Part shown: positions 35,435 through 46,751 of the stretch, piece after piece
How positions within the stretch are numbered: position 1 is the stretch's first letter
How the letters are laid out: the number at the start of each line of letters is the position of its first letter
NCBI RefSeq assembly: GCF_963678635.1
Contig: NC_087069.1
Span: forward strand, 15,286,660 to 15,350,659
Length of the DNA stretch: 64,000 nt
Source of the DNA: Symsagittifera roscoffensis
Lineage: Eukaryota > Xenacoelomorpha > Acoela > Convolutidae
Direction of reading: 5' to 3'
Program-made: the position numbers and the translations under genes
Notes under the pieces: model-generated
What the model was told of the DNA's origin: nothing
The model's input: the letters and a program-made list of their open reading frames with translations, nothing else
Databases searched by the model: none

Positions 35435-37447
35435 ATGGTGTTAGATTATTTAACACATTTTAATAAAATGAATAGCAGTTTCCTGAGAATTAAATTTCTG
35501 ATAAAATGTCTCGATAACGACAATATACCAGATTTTTTACGGTTTCGCGTGACTCATAACGGTGTTTGTTCAGATCAAGCGGTGCACAGCTTTCAATTGA
35601 GAACCTTGAGATCTGAGATAAGCTAAACAAATGCGGAGAGGGCCAAGGCAACGGGTTACCTAGCAAAATCAAGGGAGGTAGTGAGAAGGGGTATAGATGA
35701 GAAGTGGTGGCCTCCGGTAATATTCTATCTGAACCTGCAAGCAAGGTGCAGTGTCAATAACCTGATAAGCCGACACAAGAAAAAGCTTGAAAAACTTTCG
35801 GAAAGGCAGGATAGACCAATAAAAACTCGAATGAATGGTCAGTTAGAAATTTAGATGAAGTGGTTTTGCCGCTTTGGGTGCGGGAAGTCTTAAGTTTTGG
35901 ACCAAAACATCCGGTACAAGACAAATTCAATGAAATCTACTTCCTTGCGGACATTGACAGATTTTGTCTGATTTAAAGTTAAATAGGTTACCCGAAGAAA
36001 AATTATGTGAGATTGAAGCAGCTGCAAAGAGATATGCTAAGAATGTGAAACAGACCCCCTCTGACAAAGGTGTTGAAAAAGCCAGAAAGTTTTTGAAGGA
36101 CAACGGTCTTCTGACAGTGCCGTTTGATAAGGGTGTGGACTTTTGTGTAATGAAAAAGGAGACATATGAGAAGAAATTGAAAGATTTATTACAGGCAGAA
36201 CAATTTAGTGAGAGCAAGAATCTGACAGACAGCGTGATCATGAAAACTGAAAAAGACATAAACAAGGAATTACTCGCCATGAAAAAAAAGAACGAGATAA
36301 GCGAAGCGCTGTATACTAGGTTGAGATCAACGGGGGCACAGCCGAATAGGCTGTATGGATCAGCAAAAGTACATAAACAGGGCACACCACTTTGTCCCGT
36401 CCTTTCTTTACCTGGCAGCTCATATGACAGCCTAAATAAAACATTGGCAAAGTACTTTGATGAAATTGAGGAGCAAACATAGAAACGAACACTCAAATGG
36501 CCAGGGAGATCTTGGAGAAAACTGAACTGGACTCTGATGAGAGTATAATCTCCATTGATGTAAAGAGTTTGTACACTAATGTCCCGCTCAAGGAAGCGGT
36601 TGAACTAGCCCGAGCAAGTCAACCCTCTGGAAACATCTAGCAAGACTATGAAAAACTACTTAATTTGGCAGTGAGTAAGGTACACTTTAAAAGCAACGGT
36701 TTGTGGTATGTACAAAAAATAAAGCTGCATTAAATAAAGAAGTACCAAAATTGACGGTGCTAAAAGAGGGTAACAAGGAGGTCTGCCCTGGATGTCAGAA
36801 AAAGGTGACATATTGGACTAAAGGGGTAGGATGCGAAGCTTGTTTGAATTGGTACCACTTAGGGTGTGGTAACATATCGGAATCTGAATACGCAGACATC
36901 GCAGAAACAGTATGATATTGCATTGCTTGCAAAAAACAATAGGAAGCAGATCGGGCTGAGAATGGTGTTAAAGTTTTTCTAAGATATGTGTACGACATAG
37001 TTAGAACTGTCAAGGGCGATCCTGGGTTAGTTCTCGAGGCTGCCAATAATTTGCATCCAAACTTGCAGTTCACCATAGAAGAACTTGAAAGTAACGGTAA
37101 TTTGGCCTTTTTGGATTTAAATGTCAACGTGGGCTTAGCAAAAAAGGTCACATGTGGGTGGTACCAAAAACCCACTGATACCGGCGCCATTCTAAGTTTC
37201 AGAGGTTGCCCACCTTTGCAGTACAAAAGAAACGTTATTGAAGGGACGGTTCAAAGGGTTTTCAGAAGTAACATCAACATGGGAAAAATTTAATCAGGCA
37301 TTGGAAAAAAATCGGAAACAATGGATTGGAAATCAATATCAGAAAAATTGGTCAGACAGGGTAGTGTTTGAAACTCTTAACAAGATCATTGAGGGAAAGA
37401 AAAATTTAGAGGTGAAGCATCACAACCGAGAAATGATAAATGGTTAG
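35435..37447 (+). pseudogene. Penelope-like element reverse transcriptase, copy 1
   Basis: Pieces in order: 35435-35626 (FLIKCLDNDNIPDFLRFRV, DQAVHSFQL), then a frame near 35655-35850 with KWWPPVIFYL and LSERQDRP. Next comes GPKHPVQDKFNEIYFLADID, leading into 35964-36482 (NRLPEEKLCEIEAAAKRYAK; GAQPNRLYGSAKVHK, the typical Penelope RT1-2 block). 36500-36640 has ISIDVKSLYTNVPL (motif A). The usual motif B segment is missing at about 36715: sequence jumps from LWYVQK to NKAALNKE. 36703-36960 encodes a zinc finger. 36960-37290 has FLRYVYDIVRT, where the catalytic Asp-Asp is Tyr-Asp. 37238-37447 ends the thumb. The element is inactive because of stops, frame changes, loss of motif B and the mutated catalytic site. 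Confidence 0.85.
36784..36930 (+). pseudogene. PHD-type zinc finger inside the Penelope-like RT
   Basis: Spacing is CPGC, then CEAC, then WYHLGC, then YCIAC: a Cys4-His-Cys3 pattern with the conserved aromatic residues of a PHD finger. PHD fingers commonly read histone H3 tails. The codon that would give the conserved Trp before YCIAC is TGA (36913-36915). The finger lies between RT motif A and the catalytic motif C, in the same direction and with no intron signs, so it was part of the RT polypeptide and not a neighbour gene. Confidence 0.78.
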
Positions 37448-37449
37448 AA

Positions 37450-37694
37450 GACTCACCCCCATTTTTCTATGCAATAGCGAGGCAACCCATCAGGGGACTC
37501 CCCAGTAGGGCAACACTTGTTAGAGTGTAATAAGGAGATAGGCGGTACTGCTGAGCTGAAGTCAGAGATTATAGACCAAACAGCCAACACTCATAAGCTA
37601 CTCACACTAGAGCCTAGCATATTTGGAGGGAGAGGCCGAGGATCAACACACGCGATGAATTCAGGAGCCGGAAATTAACACTAAAATTATAGTC
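37450..37694 (+). pseudogene. GIY-YIG endonuclease C-terminal part, Penelope-like copy 1
   Basis: The frame reads SPVGQHLLECNKEIGG, TAELKSEI and THKLLTLEPSIF, then after a frame change INTRDEFRSRKLTLKL and a stop. The N-T-R-D-E-F-R-S-R ending is the C-terminus of the GIY-YIG nuclease of Penelope-like elements, which nicks the target for insertion. The GIY and YIG strands themselves are not visible between 37447 and 37480 and seem to be deleted. Confidence 0.7.
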
Positions 37695-38566
37695 TATGTA
37701 TAACATGGCTAAAAGTTAAAAAATGACAAGTCAGAATCAAAACTATTCGCAAATCGAAATTTTATCCTTGAAAGAACAAAAAACTAAAAAAACTAAAAGG
37801 ATATATCAGAAATTTACAGGGAAATGTTATTAAAGATTACGTACTTTATTACGTAATTACAGTTGTTTAAATTTGATTGGTCAAAAAGTTTTAAAGCATT
37901 TTTAGACATGTTTCTCATTTTTCAGATCTTTGATCGTTTTGTAAATATTGAAAGAAATTTTAATCCTGAAGATGTACTAAATGTGCGAAAACGTTTGAAT
38001 TAACATTTTCAACTTCTTATAAGACAGCTGCACTCAAATTGATTAGTTTTGAACAGATTTCGGACAGCAACTTGACTCCAGACCAATTCTTTGTCCAATT
38101 TCCCGCTAATATAACTCGTCTGCTTTTAAATATTTCTTATTTCAGCTGCTGCGATGAACCGAGCATGACATTGCCAGTTCGGATTTTTCCAAAATTACCC
38201 TTCGCTTAAAAAGAAGATAGAACTTCAAAGCATTATCAACAAGCAAATTTAGTATCTCAGTGATTTCGACATGTAATTTTTTCTACAAAAAATACTTTAT
38301 GTAAAAAGCTAAAGTTCTGACCGATTATCTTGCTCAAAAGCATCGATATTCCCCACAATTACGAAATAACTATATATTTTCAGGTGTTTTTTTTGCTACG
38401 TGTAATTGTCTTTCATGGCATTATTTTCTCGAATTTTATTCGAGACAGCTGTTTGAAACGCATTACATACCTGATGATGCTAGTTATAGCAAAAAAATTC
38501 GTATTCTAATAGAAAAAAAGTATTTAAATTAAAATTTTGGACTCAAAACTAATTTGAACACTCGCG
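37695..38566. other. 3' non-coding region of Penelope-like copy 1 and unassigned AT-rich DNA
   Basis: Near 37960-38000 the phrase AATCCTGAAGATG with a following GTGCGAAAACGTTTGAATT matches a similarly placed phrase after the second copy (38800-38840), so these are homologous element tails. The rest to 38566 shows no gene. Confidence 0.55.
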
Positions 38567-38637
38567 TTTAAACACGCGCGGGCTTGAACACGCGCAATGA
38601 GTTTAGGCGCAGGGAGTTAACACTGAAAATTTTAGTT
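38567..38637 (+). pseudogene. Tail end of a second Penelope-like copy
   Basis: GLNTRNEFRRRELTLKI followed by sequence resembling the tail of copy 1. Only the last twenty or so codons of the GIY-YIG domain remain. It is followed by a homologous 3' region (phrase near 38800) and then, about 500 bases on, by the head of a third copy. Such partial head-to-tail remains are usual for Penelope-like elements. Confidence 0.7.
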
Positions 38638-39129
38638 CCAAATTATTTTTGGTTAGTTATTTAAAACGTACATGTCTAAATCGAAATTATGACTCACAAA
38701 CTTCCAGACAATTTAAATTAAAACTAATTATGTATGTGAATTATTGTAAATAACATTTGTAAATTGATGTATTTTTGTCATTTATGTTAGTTTATCGTAA
38801 AAATCCTGACGATGCACATAGTTGCGAAAAGGTTTGAAATTTAATTTTTAGCAAAAAATTCTTCAATTTTACTTATAAGTTTGTGATAAAGCAAAAACGA
38901 AGAGCTTAAAATTTCAACTGTTTTGCCAATAAAGGGCCAGTATGAAAATTTTAAAAATTTTCATCAATGTATAGGGAAATTTTATAGTGTTTTTTATCGA
39001 TACGTAGAATATGGCCAATTTTTATTTAAATTACCGAAATGTTTCATATTGTAACAGCTAGCTCCCTGTTCCAGAGCATCAATACCTTTAACACATGTGA
39101 GGAAAAGCGTTAAGAGAGCCTTGTTACAG
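38638..39129. other. 3' region of second Penelope-like copy
   Basis: AT-rich, non-coding, carrying the tail phrase AATCCTGACGATGCAC near 38802. Confidence 0.5.
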
Positions 39130-39760
39130 CAAATCCTGGCTTATCCTTTAATAACAACTTGCTGAACCAAGGAAAGAATCTCCAAAGATTACTGGAATAC
39201 AGTCCATTGAAGAAGAAAAAAGCAACAATAATGAGCAACAAAAGCTCATTGTTCCAGCAACAAAACAGCTACTCTTCGCGAGCACGCAAAAAGACACGGA
39301 GCGGCTCAAGGAATATTTTAAGCTGCACCAGAGTTCTGAGTTGGAGCTGAAATCTCTGCGATTGGTAGTGGCACACAAAGAAAGGCTGTCAGAGTTGATT
39401 GGCAATATCAGGGGTGAACATCAGAGACCATCACAGACAAGTAAGGCAAACGCAAGACGTGAGCAGAGGCTGAAGGCAGAGGAAGTGTCTGCGCTTCAAA
39501 GACAGGGATGAGAAGAGTAGGATTTGTTTTGCTTTGTGACTTGTTAGTTTCATTACTCGTGCCCTGCAAAACAATGACCACAGTACTTTTGCCTGCTTTT
39601 TGGCTTAGATAAATTTTAAAAAGAAAACAAATTTAGAAAATTATGTTAGACTATTTGAAATTCTTTAAAAAAGTTCAAATATCTGTACATAGACCAAAGT
39701 TTCTGAGAAAATGTCTGAAAAACTATCTAATACAGATTTTTTTTCAAGTTTAGGGTCCCC
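39130..39760 (+). pseudogene. Head of a third Penelope-like copy
   Basis: 39190-39510 holds the first reading frame: LKEYFKLHQSSELELKSL and RLVVAHKERLSELI, then a basic tail to a stop at 39510. It is homologous to 34849-35289. 39640-39750 gives MLDYLKFFKKVQ then PKFLRKCLKNY, homologous to the start of the RT frame at 35435. The copy ends there; nothing of RT motifs follows. Confidence 0.75.
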
Positions 39761-40265
39761 GAGAACGGGTTTTTTTCGGACCAATGTAACATTTGCCTAC
39801 TTAAGTCAAATATAAGGTTAAAGAAAAAAAGACCCTATAATCATTGGCTCAAGAGTCAGGGACACAATCTCTTGTGTTTTTCTAACTCGAATGGTCGGAA
39901 CCAATTCGGTTCACTTGCGACATGAGACTAAACCCTCGTTACAGCTTAAAGGCGACTATTAAAATACCTCCCACTCTAGAAAATAATAACCTCCCCATAC
40001 TTAGGTCTCAAATTACCCAAAATACGCGAACGCCATTAAAAACAGGGTCGGAACAGTCCGTATAGTTACTTTTATTTAGACAGAGGAACTTTGATTCATT
40101 TCAGATGGATCAACCTAAAACTCTCCTTAGCTAACATAACAATTGTAGAACACTCTCAAGCAAACTAAACTGGGTACTCACATACCAGCACACTCGAGAA
40201 TTGGAGTAAATAAATTAACTAGCGACTCTAGCATAAATGTAATAACTTGAGATGTTTGTAATCAA
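39761..40265. other. Non-coding interval
   Basis: No gene seen. Base composition starts to move from AT-rich toward the more balanced composition of the next region. Confidence 0.5.
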
Positions 40266-40750
40266 TTAATTCCAGCAAGGGAAATGAGTTTTGACTCTAG
40301 AGCTAAAGTTTTGGTTTGGACCATTGAGAGACTTCGGTTGTCCTCCTTTCCACCGAAGGTTCACTCTGGTCCACTTCCAATTAATATACTCTTCTTTCGT
40401 AATCGTTCTGTCTCCTATTTCGGGATAGGACAGCTCTACTCTCGTGTGATTTTTATATCTGGAATTTGCGAGTAGCAATTTCCCGCTGCTTTTTTTGACT
40501 GTTTTTCCGCGCTTGTAATTCGGTTGTTCTGATCTTGCATTTCTGAGATTTTCAGTTGTCGCGAGAAAGTTGAGCATGACAGGCTCGATTCGAATTTTTG
40601 AAAAACTACATTTCACCCCAAAATTACGTTTTTCGTATTGCTGAAGGTCAAAGTTCCAAACATGACCGACTGGCACATACTCCCCGGACTCAAGATCGAT
40701 GTCCTCATTGCGCGTTGCCGTCTGTCAGTGAATCCTCATAACGTTGAGTG
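40266..40750 (-). pseudogene. Unrecognised frame
   Basis: A minus frame of about 150 codons reading EDIDLESGEYVPVGHVWNF near its start and VNLRWKGGQPKSLNGPNQNF near its end. Upstream (higher coordinates) it meets a stop, and a second frame (QRYEDSLTDGNAQ) suggests an earlier continuation across a frameshift near 40720. Composition looks coding. I do not recognise the family. It is on the same strand as the long frame at 41-50 kb and could be its downstream companion. Confidence 0.4.
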
Positions 40751-41105
40751 TTGCTCAAGATACAGTGGCTTTGGTCATTTACAGAAGTTTGCAGCAGATT
40801 TTAACTTTATCTACACCCCAAAATTCACAACCATGTAAAATTGTCACACTATTGCTGAACAGCAATCAAAAGTTGCATACACCTGCACCTCCGCTTTTGA
40901 AGCTAATCATTAAAATTTCTTTTGTTTTATCCAGTCGGAAAATTGTCCTGCAGCGTTTTGATTTATATAGTAGTTATAGCATATTAATAACGATATCTCG
41001 TTTCGTTAAAATTTCTTTTTCGTGACCTCAGGTTTTATCCGAGCTCACACTCGAGCCCCTTTCCTTCCCTCTCAAGACTCAAGAAGCCCTTATTGAGCCT
41101 CCTGC

Positions 41106-42172
41106 TCATTTCATATTCCTAGCCTTTGAGTTGCTAGGCCCTGATGAGTTTGACACCGTGATCTGCCTTAGCAGCGCTTCTTCATCATCGGAGCTGATTA
41201 CGATCTCTTCCCACGCTTTTAGTTGTTCGAAGGATCGCATCCACTCCATCTGCTCTTGCAACTTCTTTGCCTGATTTGGTAAACCTTTCACTTTCGATTC
41301 CCTGTTCAAGCAAAAGAAATTGTGCAGGCTCAGGCTCACGTTCTTCGCCAAGTCCTCCTCCAGTATCGACTCTCTCGCTTTGATATTGTCTCTAGACACC
41401 CAACAGACACTCTTTTCCTACCAGTCGTGATCGCATTTCGATGGGTCAGCAAAGAACTCTTGAAGGCTTCCGGTCCTATTTCTGCCAGGAACTGTCGTTA
41501 TTCTCTACGATGCTTTTTCATGTGGTCTTTCGTCACCATTAACAACCAAAATGTCAATGTCGCTCGAAACCACGGGAAGAACTTTATGCGGCTCCATACG
41601 TCCCTGACCTCCATACGTATGGCGAATACCTTGCACGCCGTCTCAAACAACTCAAGTCTCCAGCTATAATCAATAGCGTATATCGATTCCGCCGTTGGTG
41701 TCTTCGATTCCCGGTATTTCGTCAAATTCTCCTCGATCCATCGCAACGCCAACATCCTGCTCACTACCAAGATGGTCACCTTCTGTCGATGATCGGGTAA
41801 TCCGATCGACCCAATTTCTTCCACGTCCCACACTAAACAGAGGTTTGAGTGTTCCGGATATCACACTGTCTGCGCCAAGCAATGGCATGGGCATTCCCCA
41901 TGTGTAATGTCGTTGCTCCGGAGATTGCGTTCTCCCGAAGCTTCCAGCAGAGGTTCCAATTCCATCATCTTCTAATGTGCTGTATCATTCTCCTTCTGTG
42001 CTGGGACACTACTCATCGGCTTCCCAGTAATATTCTGTCTCTCGATGTCACTTGTGTTTTCGCCTTCCAAACTCAAGAGTTCTTCTCCCCAGATTTCACT
42101 CAAGTCATCTCTTTGTTCCCTTGGTACAGTTCCCAGGATCTTCTTCAACAACCTATGTGAATGATGCGACAT
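41106..42172 (-). pseudogene. Long SGNH-bearing frame, C-terminal part
   Basis: Pieces 41971-42172, 41670-41894, 41498-41833 and 41106-41399 run in changing frames. The last is strongly helical (LPNQAKKLQEQMEWMRSFEQ, then an acidic SSDDEEALL) and ends at a TGA at 41106. None shows a nameable domain. Composition and codon use match the rest of the region up to 49.9 kb. Confidence 0.5.
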
Positions 42173-42187
42173 TTGAGCCAGTCGTAC

Positions 42188-43425
42188 TTACTTGAGTACC
42201 GAGAAGGCTTTGTCTACTAGTATCCTTTGGCTGGATGCCTTTTCCATCGCCATGTGTAATGGATAGTGGCTCCCACATAGGTTGGTCATTACTGATCGCA
42301 CCAAGGATTTTGCATTTACTGGCAGACCGTAAGCCTCGCTCACGGGAAAACCCATTTCCGTCTCAAGACCAATCCTCCACCCTCTGATGTGTTTCTGGGT
42401 TGTTTGCAACGCCCCCGGCCACGACTCCACGCTCAATGCTGTCACCCAATGGTGCTCAGACTCCAGCATCTCCAGTGATTGCAAACTGCACATCCTTGAG
42501 AAGAATCCCAGCGCCGTTGCTATATTCACCGTAGTGTTTGTGTAGCACTCAGCCACTATCTGCACCTCGCTCTTTTCTCTTTCTGTTACGTCGCAAACCA
42601 AGCGACTAGGTCTTCTTTCTGGAAAGACTGTATTCTGACACATGATCGTTCATCACAAGTGTTCTCTCCGCCAAGACAGCTACCGGGTTCCAACTTCTTT
42701 ACTGATCCTAGCTTACTCATTGCCTCGCCCGACTCTTTACTCTGCAATAAAATCAGTTTATCTATCACATTCAGAGTTCCCAAGTCTTCATCTTTCGTCG
42801 GTGTTGACCTCACTCGTTCCGTGACTTCTTCAATCAAACTTGCGTGGGGATGTGGCCACCAGGAGGGTCTCAGCAACTTCCAAACCGTTCCCAAATTCGT
42901 GGTCATCATGCCATTTCCATTCCCCATTTTCAATTCCAACCTCTTGTTCGAGCGCGGCACGCTTATTACTTTGGGCGTCGTCTCAAGTAGCAGGCCCAAG
43001 CTCGGTTTCTCCCTTTCCATTGAACCAATTTCGATTATCTTCTCTGTCCAAAATTTCAACAGCTCCGTCACTTCGTAATTCATGTGAGCGCTCCCGGCCT
43101 CTGACTCCAAGAAAGGGTTGTATGCTATTCCCATTACTCCAGATACATATTGGTATTCGCACCGTTTGCTGGGTCTCGAGTAATCCTCAGCCGAGGCCAA
43201 GTTGCGGTGCACATCGTGCCCCTCTTCGAATTTCTTGTTGTAGAATCTCCGTATTTCATCAAGTTTGCCATGATTCTCTAGAGATTGCCTTGATTCATCT
43301 TTCTTCTCGATCCCCGTACTCTGGTACACATTCAATATGATAGTGGAGACTCTCCTCTCCATAGTTTTGCTCCCCATGGAATTCTGATCACACGCTTGGA
43401 CAGTATTATTGGTCATTACGGACAT
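42188..43425 (-). pseudogene. Long SGNH-bearing frame, segment of unknown function
   Basis: 42586-43425 (279 codons) and 42188-42643 (151 codons) overlap in different frames, which points to a frameshift near 42600. Helical, Glu/Lys-rich stretches alternate with Trp-containing ones (KLLRPSWWPHPHASL; HHWVTALSVESWPGALQ). No family recognised. The 42643 piece ends shortly before the next piece begins at 42172. Confidence 0.5.
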
Positions 43426-43580
43426 TATTTACCTGAAGAAACAAGTGGCATCTTTTCTTCTCGCCAGACTCAAACCTGAATTATCTCTGGCGATATGCTG
43501 TACCAGCATCTGATAAACTTCTAGATTCTTGTTGCCCAACTTCAACTTATCGTGTGAGGTCATTCTATCCGCACTAGGCT

Positions 43581-44256
43581 TCACGGGAACGTCAGCTGCC
43601 CCGCTAACCTAACGAAGGGATTTGCCATCAATGGCAATGCGGACGAGGGTGTTCTCATCGCCTCCTCGAAAAGATCCCGCAACAAGTTCTGCCAAGTTCG
43701 CTTCAGCTGACTTCCCCATTCTAATTTGTTGATCTCAGCTTTTTGTTGGGTAGCCCAATTGCGACGCTTGCGGTACACTCCTCGATCGAACTTTTTCAGA
43801 CAGTCCTCCAGCTCCTTCATTGTCTCCAGAGCCACCCACCAAGGTCGAGCCGAATTCCTCGTCGCATTCTTCTCAAGAGGGTCGCTGGCCACTTGTTTGC
43901 CAATAGCCTGATGCTCGCTCGAGATCCATTTTTACCAACATCCATTTCCCATGCTTGTCCATTCGTCGAACCCTTTTTCGAGCTTGGCTTCTGAGGTCTG
44001 AAGTCCTATTCCGTTGCCAGACTCATCGAAACCTCTATCTCTTTCACCACTTCAGCTGGCCTCCTTGGTTCGGAGCTACTCTTTTGTAGGCCGCAGTCTT
44101 CCACCGCAGTAGTCTCATGGGAGCAGTCTCCCTCAAATTCTTCTCAGAGACAGCGTCCGCCGACGGGCTATTCAACTCCTCTACTTCCCTTTTTCTCTTT
44201 CGGGACTTCACATCTTTGCTTGGTACGTCGTCACTATCATCACTGATTCGACCTCT
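43581..44256 (-). pseudogene. Long SGNH-bearing frame, segment of unknown function
   Basis: 43581-43892 encodes RNSARPWWVALETMKELEDC then basic KKFDRGVYRKRRNWATQQK. Sequence up to 44256 continues in broken frames, including Ser/Lys/Arg-rich stretches typical of a flexible linker. No domain is nameable. Confidence 0.45.
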
Positions 44257-45838
44257 TTATCCTGGTCCAACCTTCCGACTCTTGCCTCGCCCTACTCGAG
44301 CCTCAAGGATATTAATATCTTTAATCATATTACTAGTCTTAAGCTTATCCTCCCCTTTAACTTTAACCATTCTAACCATGTCAATTTTTTGTTTCAGAGT
44401 AGAGCTGTCTTTACATTCATCATCTTTGGTTTTCTGCTCCGTTTCTCGCGGCTTGATTATCTTATCCAACAATTCCTTTCTCGTCTTTTCATCCAGTCCG
44501 GTGCCCATCAGAATTTTTCCTGAACCTTACCACTGTGTCCCACAACTCTTTTTTGAAACTCTCCAGTGTAGCTTCGGTCCCTGCTTTCTGGTTAAATTCA
44601 CACAAGAATTCTAGCCACGTCTTCTCATCCAGCGTATTCAGGAACATCCATTTATTGCCCTCGAAGGTATTCTTCTTACTCTCTTTGGCACTCAAGAGAA
44701 TCATCCCCATTTTGGAGGTTTCGCCGCTCAAGGGTAGCTCCGGGTTTTTCCGAGGGGATGATGTCAGGGGTGGTGTGGCTGTGTTCGCCCAATCGTCTCC
44801 ACTCAAGTCCTGCAGCAGTTCCTTATTGGTGAAATCTTTCTGAGCTGATTTCTGCTCAGGCGTATTCCCCACTTCCATTTCTTCTCCTGCTTCGCTGAGA
44901 GTCTCATCCATGCTCTCCCCTTCTGACTCAGCTCGCCTTCTCTCAAGTACGTCTCTAAACCTAGTCTCCACGACCTCGTCTCCCCGACCGCTTCTCTTAT
45001 CTCCAGGGTTGCCCACTGACAGGGGCGAGGGTGTAGTCGGGTTCTGCTTCTTGTACTCGGTGAGGGCTACATATAAGGGGCCAGCAGCCTCTAGCTCCTT
45101 TTCCTCTTGCTTTATCTCTAGTTGCTCCAGCCCGAAAGGTGCTCGATACTTCCTCGTGGCAAACTTCATTACATCTTTCAAGGCTATGTGTCCTTCCTCC
45201 ACAATCATTCTTCCATCGTCCCAAACCGGCAGCCTATTCTCCAGATCCGCTTGATCGAGCGTTTTCAAGATGTCCCGAACCTCGAACTTTGGAGGCATTG
45301 AGCCCCTCATCTTCTTTGCTTGTGTTGTCCATTAGTTTATCTTGATGTCGCACTTGTGGAAGTAAACCGCTGCGGTATATCCGATAAAAACGGGATCCCA
45401 GCCATCGGTGAAATCCCTCTGCTGTTTCTCCACTGCAACTCTGGCGTCGAGGGATGGGACTACCAAAGGGCTATTCATCCCCAAGGTCATTCTCCTGACT
45501 ATCGGGAACTCGGGTACGATGGTGGGCAACATTTCCTTCTCCAGAGTCATTCCTAGCTCCTTTTTCACCAGTTCGAAGCTATCCTTCCACGCCGGGATTC
45601 TCAAGATTTCTCTCCTGTCTGCCGTCAAAGGATTCAAATTCCAGAACTTGGGTTAAGTTTCAATGGGACGTTCAAGCTTCCCGCCCATTCTGCATTGTAG
45701 CTTCCCCCGGAAATTAAGCACCACTAACTCGGGATCCTTTATCTTCTCGAAGAGCACTGTGTCACTCATTCGTGCCTTCAGCACCTCTTGTCGGCAGCAG
45801 TTCAACGCCGTCCCATCTAGTACGCTTATGAGGCTCAC
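44257..45838 (-). pseudogene. Long SGNH-bearing frame, acidic linker segment
   Basis: 45653-45838, 45332-45637 and 44489-45310 are all in one frame with stops between them; 44257-44508 continues in the next frame. The part at about 44600-45000 is rich in Glu, Ser and Gly (RRAESEGESMDETLSEAGEE), suggesting a disordered acidic linker, followed by a compact helical piece (KWMFLNTLDEKTWLEFLCEF). No domain recognised. Confidence 0.5.
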
Positions 45839-46634
45839 GTGAACATCTGAATTGAATATGCCGCCAAGAGAGGGTCCGGAAAGGCATACGTCACCATTGG
45901 CCCGTAGATACAGGTTACGACCTCGTCAAGCCCCCTGATCACTCCGAACGTGTCAGACCTCATGGCCAAGCACAGATCAGTCAGCAGAGGGATACCTATC
46001 TCCATTCATCTCTCGTCTTGGGATTCCGTTCTTCGCTAGTCAAGTGTCGGTTTTGCATGAGAAGATACTCCACCAGCAACGTCTTCAGTCCGGAAGCGCT
46101 CTTGTAAGAGTAGGTATCGACACTTGGGTGGGTTTTCCCCATCGACAGGGGCTCCCCATATTTCATCAACCGATGAAATGCCACCAGTTCACCATGAGTC
46201 AAGAGCACTAGCGTCAGGTACCCGTCAATCCGAAGCGTCTCCACTCCTCTGCTGAACATGTATACTGGACCCATGTTAAACAGGTACCTGGGATAAACCA
46301 AGTACAGGGCCAGCAAGAGGTTTATGGGCATATTCAACAGCTCTTGCACGAAGGCTTCGAATATGGTGTCCTTCGCGTAGAACACTTTAGCCATGTACTT
46401 CTTCTCCCAACAAGGACTCAAGAATCTCAAGATTTCGTGATCTTTCCTCGTTCTCAGCTCGTGTTTGGCATGCTCCCTCCAGAACTTTACGACGGTGACG
46501 AATCTCCCAACCGTCATCTCCTTACTCTCTGCCATCTCCAGCTGCCCCTCAAGTAATTCCCATATCTGCTTGGTGGAGCATTCTCCCGCGTCTTGTCCGT
46601 AGCATTCTCGAGCCTTGGGTTCAGGAACGGCCAC
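45839..46634 (-). pseudogene. Long SGNH-bearing frame, hydrophobic helical segment
   Basis: 212 codons from 46634, then a TGA at 45996 and further codons in the same frame to about 45850. It contains helices with strong hydrophobic faces (MPINLLLALYLVYPRYLF; LTLVLLTHGELVAFHRLM). These are not long enough or apolar enough to be safe membrane spans. Sequence is well preserved, so decay is recent here. No family named. Confidence 0.5.
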
Positions 46635-46751
46635 CTGCCTTTCTCTTGTGTCAGCCGGTATGCCATTGCTTCTAATTGTTTCTCGGCCGCAGCCACGTTT
46701 CTCCTTTCATTGCTTGGCCCCCTCGCTTTGCTGGTGGAGCTTGTGATCGTC

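Noticed and set aside
44117-44614. Plus-strand 165-codon frame rich in Ser and Leu
   Set aside because: Antisense shadow of the minus-strand SGNH-bearing frame; composition is that of reversed Glu/Lys-rich codons.
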